A program made the translations under genes and the position numbers. A stretch of DNA of 64,000 nucleotides from an uncultured Bacillota bacterium (lineage in GTDB: Bacteria; Bacillota_I; Bacilli_A; RFN20; CAG-826): assembly GCA_949293555.1 (NCBI GenBank), contig CASFDV010000001.1:302605-366604 (forward strand), read 5' to 3'. Each line of letters begins with the position of its first letter. Within the stretch, counting starts at the first letter, position 1. The notes under the pieces were generated by a model. That model saw nothing but the letters and a program-made list of their open reading frames with translations, ran no database searches and was not told the origin of the DNA. This document shows, one piece after another, positions 59,001 through 64,000 of this stretch.

Positions 59001-59834
59001 TCCATCAAGAAGGATTCCCGTGACAGCGTAGCCCGGGTTCGCGGACGGAGAGACGTAGACGTTCGTCCCCTCGATGATCGAGGAGGCGTTGAGCTCCGTC
59101 ATCGCGTCGGAATCCATGAGGTAGACCTCGCTGATCGCATCCGCGTCGTAGTCGAGGGTCACCTTGTAGGAGGGGATGGTCTCGATGGTGATGGTGGCGT
59201 CGGAGGCAGGCATCGTGAAGGAATAGGAGCCTTCGTTCGCCTGGATGACCGTGTCCCCGATCCGCACCCGGTAGGCGCCAGTGCCGCTCCCCGGTTTGAT
59301 AAGAAGCGTGTACGTCTCGTTGGGCTTGAGGTCGTAGGTGCCGTCCGCGTTCGCGGGGATCGTGTTCCACCCCTTGTCCATGAGATCGACGATCTCGACG
59401 CCCGCCTTGTTATCGATGGTCAGGACGTAGGAGGAGAGCACCTCGTCCTTGAGGGTCACCGTGACGGTGACGTCCCCCGCGGGCATGAGGAAGGAGTAGG
59501 TGCCGTCAGGGTTCTCGGTGACCTCGACCTCGGCAACGCTCAGGCTGACCGTGTCGACTTCCTTCCCTTCGGGGCAATCGATGGTGAGGGTGATCCGCTC
59601 GCCAGAGGAGGCGGTCTCCTTGCTCGGGGTGACGGTCGCGCCCCCAGTCTCGCCGATGAGGATGGAGTGGGTCTCGACAACCGGCGTGCTCGAGGAACCC
59701 GAATCTCCGGCGCTGGAGCTCGTCCCTGTGGAGGACTCGCTGGAAGAACCGGCGGAAGTGACTCCCTGCTGGTCGCATCCTGCGAGCGTCACAAGGGCCA
59801 GGAGCAGCGCAAGGCCGATGTTCGCTTTCTTCAT
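56055..59834 (-). CDS. 1259-residue lipoprotein made of about 13 InlB/Big-type repeats
   Basis: A surface lipoprotein (MKKANIGLALLLALVTLAGC) with a Ser/Gly/Thr linker, then repeats of about 75-100 residues running to the C-terminus. Each repeat has a VKAGETVYIKV-like strand, a VLVNGTP-type strand, and a closing F-x-MPxxDVTITIEW signature. I count 13 of these closing motifs, from SFLMPAGDVTVTVTL to YFEMPAEGSATVTINW. Two neighbouring repeats (residues of about 950-1100) are nearly identical (VITMPEGDAHLVLSW and VITMPEENAHLVLTW), showing recent internal duplication. No enzymatic domain is present. It is likely a stalk or adhesin. GGAGGT precedes the ATG. Confidence 0.85.
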   Translation of the reverse strand: MKKANIGLALLLALVTLAGCDQQGVTSAGSSSESSTGTSSSAGDSGSSSTPVVETHSILIGETGGATVTPSKETASSGERITLTIDCPEGKEVDTVSLSVAEVEVTENPDGTYSFLMPAGDVTVTVTLKDEVLSSYVLTIDNKAGVEIVDLMDKGWNTIPANADGTYDLKPNETYTLLIKPGSGTGAYRVRIGDTVIQANEGSYSFTMPASDATITIETIPSYKVTLDYDADAISEVYLMDSDAMTELNASSIIEGTNVYVSPSANPGYAVTGILLDGEALELEGTSAFFTMPAKDVTITIETEGQAPAGHAIEIQEPDGISISIGSEIVENETYFGTQRELVPYPFDQTTWEAGETIYVQAKVMGSYTKILTLEKVTWNGNEIALDEDGFGSFVMPEEGVVLTAEAEWIYYNLSFDGGDTGITATFANEEGTTAVAHQGETITVTLDVPEGVTVDQVLVNGTPAEDKYIGWTESEEEPYVYTFTMPYQDIAISVEATVPTTGHALSYKIEGTTDPTLSATFYNESQEEITTAKAGETVYIKVSNAPLNHKLVGVYLGDTALGTTLVDGWTRYVIEEMPDEDVQIRIVYAQAVTVTINLGADAPEGAACVVQNSSWQTIEGTSFQAVPGETYYLDIYADNIWPDKVFANGVEVPLDDNTGKYKLTVPSENVAITVEWPQAADTYTITYQPSENDPADLSYYIYVNWVSTTQAEEGDEIMFGITGGIISGSEVSRVLVNGTEATHEYGATWSFIMPAEDVVITIEWASSAETGHAVTHVVDPAEAAGAVTLTYYDGYKGLTNPIDPSSVEEGVWVNVLVQVDPESGYELESVTKDGSALLTSQYLGKTYYTFDMGAEDVEIVVHLTKPAGGALTYELQNDNGSGVAYFYKDNGSGAPGYQQFTTAELQSVEPGTVIYIDAYLDVSGWPIPTSVTLNGEPVTDTYETSFVTYYVITMPEGDAHLVLSWEEQDPPADTYALTYETAGTESGNADFYTLNPGGWMEQLTLSGLDAVPAGEMIYIDAYEDGTYAAPTSITMNGDPVTETYSDGYITYYVITMPEENAHLVLTWGESGEPPVTGDSYSLTYVPGEGDPDADVMFFPSSGSDAGQITTASAGDTVLVNVWCETATPTGVLVNGEPATPSADYGAGTWEFEMPEENVTITVLWEEEDDPAQGNLIWVPEENAPEGAEVKFYSDFGETEITSANPGDLVYIGVTGGNVRTNGVQVNGGDVIVVEMTGYYYFEMPAEGSATVTINWFIY

Positions 59835-59932
59835 GTCTTTACCTCCGACTAATTCGAAAAGACGGCTTACTATGTATCCGAGGACTCATTTCTCAAGACT
59901 TTTCTTGTTTCTTCGACAAACTTTTTCCTCAT

Positions 59933-59968
59933 AAGGAAAACGGATGCCCTGAGTTTCGGCGCATCCGT
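59933..59968 (-). terminator. Rho-independent terminator of the cysK-cysE operon
   Basis: Minus-strand ACGGATGC/GCATCCGT stem with a 13-base loop and TTTTCC, just after the cysE stop. Confidence 0.8.
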
Positions 59969-59973
59969 CGTTT

Positions 59974-60774
59974 TTATTCCTTATGCAGGAGGTCGATGTC
60001 GAAGGGCTTGGCGCGCACGAGGCTGTTTGGGGGCACGCTTTCGAGGATGAAGGCGTTCGACCCGATGATGGAATCGTGCCCGATCACCGTCCCGCCCCCG
60101 AGGATCGAGGCGCCCGCGTAGACGGTGACCCTGGCTTCCAGGGTCGGGTGGCGCTTCTCCCCGGCGAGGAGCCTTCCCTTTCGGAGGGAAAGCGCGCCGA
60201 TCGTCACCCCCTGGTAGATCCGGCATCCCTCGCCAATCTCGGAAGTCTCCCCGATGACGATCCCGGTCCCGTGGTCGATGCAGAGCCCGGGGGCGATCCT
60301 CGCGCCTGGATGAATGTCGATCCCCGTCCTGCTGTGGGCGTACTCGCTGATGACCCTCGCCGCGAAGGGGAAGCCCAGGCCCAGGAGATGATGGGCGATC
60401 CGGTAGGCGCTGATCGCGATGAAGCCGGGATAGGCCAGGACAATCTCCGCCTTCCCGTGCGAGGCGGGGTCCCCCTCGTAGATGGCCTCCACATCCTTCT
60501 CAAGGCTTTCCCGGATAGAAGGGATTCCCTCGAGGAACTTCCGGAAGGGAGGCTTCCCTCCCTCTTCTTCCGAAAGGGACTCGTAGCGGGACTCCGCCCT
60601 TTGGAGGATCCTCTCGACGAGGGATTCGTCCCTGTCCTTATGGTAGTAGTCGAAGAACATGAGCTCCCTCATGTCCTCGTAAAGCTCGCGCGCCCCTTCG
60701 CGCGAAAGGCGGGGGCCCTCCTCCCTTTCGGGTCCAAGGATCCCTTTCAAGAGCTCCATCGTTTCCTTATTCAT
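59974..60774 (-). CDS. cysE: Serine O-acetyltransferase
   Basis: A 266-residue enzyme making O-acetylserine from serine and acetyl-CoA, the substrate of the cysK product encoded upstream. The N-terminal helical half has the YPGFIAISAYRIAHHLL segment. The C-terminal left-handed beta-helix carries HSRTGIDIHPGARIAPGLCIDHGTGIVIGET with both catalytic-region His residues. It overlaps cysK by 8 bases. The usual C-terminal Ile tail that binds CysK is not obvious (it ends LLHKE), so the cysteine synthase complex may not form in the classical way. Confidence 0.93.
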   Translation of the reverse strand: MNKETMELLKGILGPEREEGPRLSREGARELYEDMRELMFFDYYHKDRDESLVERILQRAESRYESLSEEEGGKPPFRKFLEGIPSIRESLEKDVEAIYEGDPASHGKAEIVLAYPGFIAISAYRIAHHLLGLGFPFAARVISEYAHSRTGIDIHPGARIAPGLCIDHGTGIVIGETSEIGEGCRIYQGVTIGALSLRKGRLLAGEKRHPTLEARVTVYAGASILGGGTVIGHDSIIGSNAFILESVPPNSLVRAKPFDIDLLHKE

Positions 60775-61690
60775 ATAGTCCCTCGACAGACAGATACCTC
60801 TCTCCCCCGTCCGGGAGAAGGATGACCGCGTTCTCCCCCTTCTTCACGCGGTCCCTCGCCTTCAGGATGCCCATAAGCGCCGCCCCGGAGGAGATGCCGG
60901 CGAGAATCCCTTCCTCCCGGGCAAGCCTCCTCGCGCCCTCGTAGGCTTCCTCGTCCCCCACGGGAACGATCTCGTCCACGAGGGAGAGGTCCAGCACCTC
61001 GGGGACGAAGTTCGCCCCGAGCCCCTGGATCCTGTGGGGACCCGCATGTCCTTCCCTCAGGAGGGGCGAGGAGGAAGGCTCCACCCCGAGGATCTTCACC
61101 GCAGGGTCCTTGCTTCTCAAGTAGGAGGCGGTCCCGGTGATCGTGCCTCCCGTCCCGATCCCGGCGAGGAAGACCCCGACCTTCCCTTCCAGGTCCTCCC
61201 ATATTTCCTCCCCCGTCCTCTCGTGAGCCCTGGGGTTCTCCGGATTCTCGAACTGGCGGGCCCTCACCGCGTCGGGATGGGAGAGGAGGTATTCCTCCTC
61301 CATCCTAAGGGAGCCCTTCATTCCTTCGGAAGCAGGGCTGAGGATGACTTCCGCGCCGAAGGCCCTCATCGCGAGGATCCGCTCGCGCGAGGCGTTCTCC
61401 GGCATGAAGGAGACGAAATGGACCTTCTTGACCGCGCAGGCCATCGCAAGGGAAATCCCCATGTTCCCGCTAGTGGCCTCGACGAGGGTCCCTCCTTCCC
61501 GGAGGCCCCCTTTCCTCAGCGCATCCTCGACGATCATGGCGGCAGGGCGATCCTTCACGGACCCGGAGGGATTCGACCTTTCCAGCTTCGCATACAAGGA
61601 GAAAGCGAGGCCCTCCTTCTCCATGATGTTCCCGAGAAGGATGAGGGGGGTTCCCCCGATTGCCTCGAGGACGTTCTTCCTGACTGCCAT
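60767..61690 (-). CDS. cysK: Cysteine synthase (O-acetylserine sulfhydrylase)
   Basis: A 307-residue PLP enzyme that forms cysteine from O-acetylserine and sulfide. The PLP lysine is Lys46 in NPSGSVKDRPA. The substrate loop EATSGNMGIS and the phosphate-binding GTGGTITGT are intact. The start is ATG 61690; the frame is open to 62062, but that extension has no ribosome site and overlaps the region before the XRE gene. Only a distant GGAG precedes the ATG; a -10 box 6 bases upstream suggests a leaderless transcript. A T-box-like motif further upstream is an alternative reading. Confidence 0.93.
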   Translation of the reverse strand: MAVRKNVLEAIGGTPLILLGNIMEKEGLAFSLYAKLERSNPSGSVKDRPAAMIVEDALRKGGLREGGTLVEATSGNMGISLAMACAVKKVHFVSFMPENASRERILAMRAFGAEVILSPASEGMKGSLRMEEEYLLSHPDAVRARQFENPENPRAHERTGEEIWEDLEGKVGVFLAGIGTGGTITGTASYLRSKDPAVKILGVEPSSSPLLREGHAGPHRIQGLGANFVPEVLDLSLVDEIVPVGDEEAYEGARRLAREEGILAGISSGAALMGILKARDRVKKGENAVILLPDGGERYLSVEGLYE

Positions 61691-61696
61691 GAGGAA

Positions 61697-61702
61697 AGGA
61701 TA
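61697..61702 (-). promoter_or_regulatory. -10 box for a possible leaderless cysK transcript
   Basis: TATCCT on the minus strand ends 6 bases before the ATG at 61690, the same spacing as at lacI-type 34043. No -35 box is clear. Confidence 0.35.
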
Positions 61703-61775
61703 CTCCAAAGGGCGAGATCCCTCCCCAAACTCTCCTCCTTTCCCGGCCTTCTTTCCCCAAGGAGGTGGTTCTCCT

Positions 61776-61952
61776 ATGAAAAATCCCACAATCAATAAGG
61801 GAATTGCGAGGTTCCATGATTCACCTAGAAAGGATCGCCCAGGAAGGCGGGACGTCCTTCCTGGATTCCCCCGCTGGTTGAGGGAATTCAGCCAGCAGGA
61901 GAGAAACGCGCCCAGGCGGTTATTGAGGAAATCCGGGGAAGGGGAAGAATAA
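61776..61952 (+). CDS. Possible 58-residue basic protein
   Basis: An ATG with a perfect AAGGAGGT site 8 bases upstream, followed by 58 Arg-rich codons (MKNPTINKGIARFHDSPRK...) ending 17 bases before the XRE gene. The ribosome site can pair with CTCCT just before the ATG. The region also contains a perfect 9-bp hairpin (61839-61864), so the sequence may be an RNA element of the opposite strand instead. Confidence 0.25.
   Translation: MKNPTINKGIARFHDSPRKDRPGRRDVLPGFPRWLREFSQQERNAPRRLLRKSGEGEE
61783..61864 (-). promoter_or_regulatory. T-box-like leader element upstream of cysK (tentative)
   Basis: On the minus strand a perfect 9-bp hairpin CCAGGAAGG/CCTTCCTGG (61864-61839) precedes TGGAACCTCG (61816-61807). 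This matches the T-box antiterminator consensus TGGNACCGCG at all but one position. A weak terminator-like AATTCCC/GGGATTT with TTTTTC follows. UGGA would pair with the UCCA end of tRNA-Cys. A stem I with a Cys specifier codon was not found, so this remains tentative. Confidence 0.3.
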
Positions 61953-61969
61953 AGGCAGGAGGACATGAC

Positions 61970-62422
61970 ATGGAAAACATCGGCGAAAGGCTCTTGCGGC
62001 TCCGGAAAGAGAAAGGACTGACGCAGGAGGAGGTGGGGGCGAGGCTCTCCCTCTCCCCGCAAAGCGTCTCCAAGTGGGAGAACGGCACGAGCCTCCCGGA
62101 GATCGACACTCTCGGGAAGCTCGCGGACCTATACGGGGTCAGCACGGACTACTTGCTCGGGAGGGACGATGCCAAGGAACGGAGAAGCAGCTCCCCGACC
62201 ATCGTCATCCACGTCGAGGAAGGCGGGAAGGAAGAGGTGAACATCACCCTTCCCTATCTCCTCGCGAAAATGTTCCTGAGGAAGGGGATGCATCTCGGCA
62301 CAGAGAAGACCGACGGCATTCTTTCAGCAGAGCAGCTGGATGAGGCGGTGGCATCTGGAGCGAGGGGCAAGATCATTGAGGTGAAGGACGAGGATGCCTA
62401 CGTCACGATCGCGATCGAGTAG
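61970..62422 (+). CDS. XRE-family transcriptional regulator
   Basis: A 150-residue soluble regulator. A Cro/CI helix-turn-helix occupies residues 1-66 (GERLLRLRKEKGLTQEEVGA, then SPQSVSKWENGTSLPEIDTL). It ends with the TDYLLGRDD signature common in Firmicutes. The C-terminal part (TIVIHVEEGGKEEVNITLPYLLAKMFL... IIEVKDEDAYVTIAIE) resembles the strand-plus-helix seen in DUF4097/SHOCT-like bactofilin-type sensors, but I cannot name it. AGGAGG lies 8 bases from the ATG. Divergent from cysK. Confidence 0.85.
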   Translation: MENIGERLLRLRKEKGLTQEEVGARLSLSPQSVSKWENGTSLPEIDTLGKLADLYGVSTDYLLGRDDAKERRSSSPTIVIHVEEGGKEEVNITLPYLLAKMFLRKGMHLGTEKTDGILSAEQLDEAVASGARGKIIEVKDEDAYVTIAIE

Positions 62423-62777
62423 CGAACCCGGCAGAAGAGCGCCTGATTGCCGGAAGGAAGGCCTCCTTCCTCTCAAGACAAAGGCCTGATAACGAAAAAG
62501 GACCCACAGGGGCCCTTCCAAGAGCAATCGCCTTTCCTTAGTGTCGCCGCACGGACCCATCCGTCCCCGAAATGACGATCTTCTCCCTTCCAAGGCGATC
62601 ATGCCGCGTTTCCATAAATCCGCGAACGGCTTTTCCAAAATACCCCTTGCCCATGCCCAGGCAGCCTCGCATAAGGAAAACGCAAGCCGAAAGCAATGCC
62701 GCCGGAAATAGGAATTTGGTAATTCCGAATGTTTAATATCTCCGAAACATTGGGCGGCCCGCCCAAATGATTCATGC
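62423..62777. other. 355-base stretch without a clear gene
   Basis: It contains a minus-strand terminator-like hairpin (62495-62520), two perfect palindromes (GGAATT-TGGT-AATTCC at 62711-62726 and GGGCGG-C-CCGCCC at 62752-62764), and a 44-codon minus-strand frame (62672-62538). That frame ends just before the terminator but has no ribosome site. No convincing coding region. Confidence 0.4.
62495..62520 (-). terminator. Rho-independent terminator, probably for the gene at 62778
   Basis: Minus-strand AGGGCCC/GGGTCCT stem (one G-U), CTGT loop, TTTTTCG. About 255 bases beyond the stop of the membrane protein gene. Confidence 0.65.
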
Positions 62778-64000
62778 CTAATAACGTATGTCTATGCTGT
62801 ATGGCGGCTTCAGCAGGTTTTGGTGTTTCGAGAATTGCGCCCGAACGTTCCTATAGGCATCGTTCATCAAATCGCTGTCCTCGCTCCTATTGGGAAGGCT
62901 GCGGTCTTCCGGACTGCTATATATTTCGTAACTGACGCGGATGACGAACTTACTGCCGTAAACCCCTTCAAGATGGGCCCGGGCATAAGCAAAGAACTGA
63001 TGACTGTAGGAACCGCAGAAAAGACAGCTGTCGTTTATATCGCTGCAGATGGCTTCGACGGCATCGCGGTTCGTATAATTAGGAAGGAGGTCGAAGGCAG
63101 AAGACGAATAAGAGGTGCTCTTCACGTAATTTTCGTTTTCGCGGAAAAGCGCATATTTGACGATCAAATACACGACTAGCACGGACACGCCCATGGAAAC
63201 ATAGACGGCCCAGGAAGCCGCTAGGGAAACGAATCCGAGTCCGATTCCGACGACGATTATTGCGATCGGGAATCCAAAACACATCCAGAATTCATTATTC
63301 GCGATGTCTTTTTCCTCCCTTTCCTTCATGCCGACGACCTTGAACATCGAAAATACATAGCCTATCGATAAGCCAGCAAAGGAGATGAACGCGGCCGAAA
63401 CAAGGGGAACGATGGAGTTCGCGTACATAACGATTCCGACGATGATCGAGACGATGGAGAGCAAAATTGCGAGATAGTGACCGAGAATCGTCAGGGAATT
63501 CCCGTTGGGAAGGGAATAGAGGACGTCGAACACGACGAAGAAAAATCCGATGACTACCACCGAAGCGAAATCGAGGTATTGGGAAAAGGCAATCATAAGC
63601 GGAACGACGGCGGCCGAAGAAACAAAAAGCAATATCCACCGGAAGTTCTGGAAATACATCTCCCTTTTGCTTGCCCCGTTGATTCCCAGCAGCAGGGTAT
63701 TAGTCAGATAGACGAATCCAAAATATCCGGCTTCCTTGGCCAGGTTGACGGCATATTCCGGTCCGCTCGGCTCGGGCGTACCGTCAAAAACGGTGATAAA
63801 CCGCATAATCAAGACCAGCCCGATGACCAAGTAGAAGATTATGTAAAACAGGATCCTGGTAAAACGGCTAATGAAGCTGATGTTCGTCATTGCACCGAAA
63901 CAGTGCAATACGGAAAGGCAGCTAAGGAGGAGCAAAAGGGGCCAGTTGAAACCATTGGCAGACGAAAGATCGAAGGAATTAACGAAAAGTTCTATTACAA
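62778..64000 (-). CDS. Multi-pass membrane protein of unknown function, 5' end beyond window
   Basis: The frame is open from the window edge to TAA at 62778 (407 codons visible). Because reading continues in frame upstream of the first possible start (TTG 63935) with protein-like sequence (LFVNSFDLSSANGFNWP), the true start is probably outside the window. About ten hydrophobic segments are seen up to residue ~275 (counted from the TTG), followed by a soluble cytoplasmic domain of about 110 residues with a CSDINDSCLFCGS cysteine cluster. No family was recognised. Codon use is less GC-rich than the neighbours. Confidence 0.75.
   Translation of the reverse strand, partial: VIELFVNSFDLSSANGFNWPLLLLLSCLSVLHCFGAMTNISFISRFTRILFYIIFYLVIGLVLIMRFITVFDGTPEPSGPEYAVNLAKEAGYFGFVYLTNTLLLGINGASKREMYFQNFRWILLFVSSAAVVPLMIAFSQYLDFASVVVIGFFFVVFDVLYSLPNGNSLTILGHYLAILLSIVSIIVGIVMYANSIVPLVSAAFISFAGLSIGYVFSMFKVVGMKEREEKDIANNEFWMCFGFPIAIIVVGIGLGFVSLAASWAVYVSMGVSVLVVYLIVKYALFRENENYVKSTSYSSSAFDLLPNYTNRDAVEAICSDINDSCLFCGSYSHQFFAYARAHLEGVYGSKFVIRVSYEIYSSPEDRSLPNRSEDSDLMNDAYRNVRAQFSKHQNLLKPPYSIDIRY

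Noticed and set aside
61691-62062. N-terminal extension of cysK by 124 codons
   Set aside because: The added sequence has no family similarity and runs across the start of the divergent XRE gene; known cysteine synthases begin at the ATG 61690 position.
1-64000. CRISPR array, rRNA, tRNA, phage or integrative-element module
   Set aside because: No regularly spaced direct repeats, no rRNA-like sequence, no cloverleaf with CCA-adjacent structure and no integrase or phage structural gene were found on reading.

Overview
The window is dense, GC-rich bacterial DNA. Genes are tightly packed, often with ATGA or GTGA stop/start overlaps, and most have good AGGAGG-type ribosome sites. The gene set suggests an uncultured, low-biosynthesis member of the Bacilli, on the Erysipelotrichia/Mollicutes side of Firmicutes. 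The signs are a ClpB that lacks the N domain and sits behind a CIRCE-like site, LacI/CcpA-type operators, and an unusually large number of lipoproteins with Ser/Gly-rich linkers after the lipobox. TGA is an ordinary stop here, used in several ATGA overlaps. The taxonomic placement is inference.

Region by region. 1-3.5 kb: an oligopeptide-type ABC permease (cut by the window edge) and its large binding lipoprotein. 3.5-20.1 kb: a small membrane protein, an M6-like metalloprotease lipoprotein, a series of large uncharacterised lipoproteins (several paralogous), and a PIN-domain protein with a long disordered tail. 20.1-25.4 kb: a 41-residue protein, a membrane-bound XRE regulator, a HepT/MntA-type toxin-antitoxin pair, an HSL-type esterase and ClpB. 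25.4-36.6 kb: a maltodextrin locus with a MsmK-type ATPase, MalG, MalF, MalE, a GH13 alpha-glucanase, a divergent LacI regulator and a probable glucan-binding lipoprotein. In this locus malE is split by an IS256-family element and malG carries an in-frame TGA.

36.6-42 kb: MATE efflux pump, Ogt, RlmD-type methyltransferase and MetG; the last three form an overlapping operon. 41.6-45.5 kb: a two-gene membrane/exported unit (partly AT-rich), a small lipoprotein, ribosomal protein L31 and a probably frameshifted accessory gene. 45.6-51 kb: SbcCD nuclease and a DUF362 protein. 51.2-59.8 kb: four minus-strand surface proteins, namely a leucine-rich-repeat lipoprotein, two paralogous exported proteins and a 1259-residue lipoprotein built from about 13 repeats. 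59.9-64 kb: cysK-cysE, an XRE regulator and a membrane protein that runs off the window.

The main themes are surface lipoproteins (about 14 in 64 kb) and import of peptides and glucans. The most striking observation is that the maltodextrin importer has two independent lesions, one of them a clean insertion with an 8-bp target duplication. No CRISPR array, rRNA or tRNA gene was seen.
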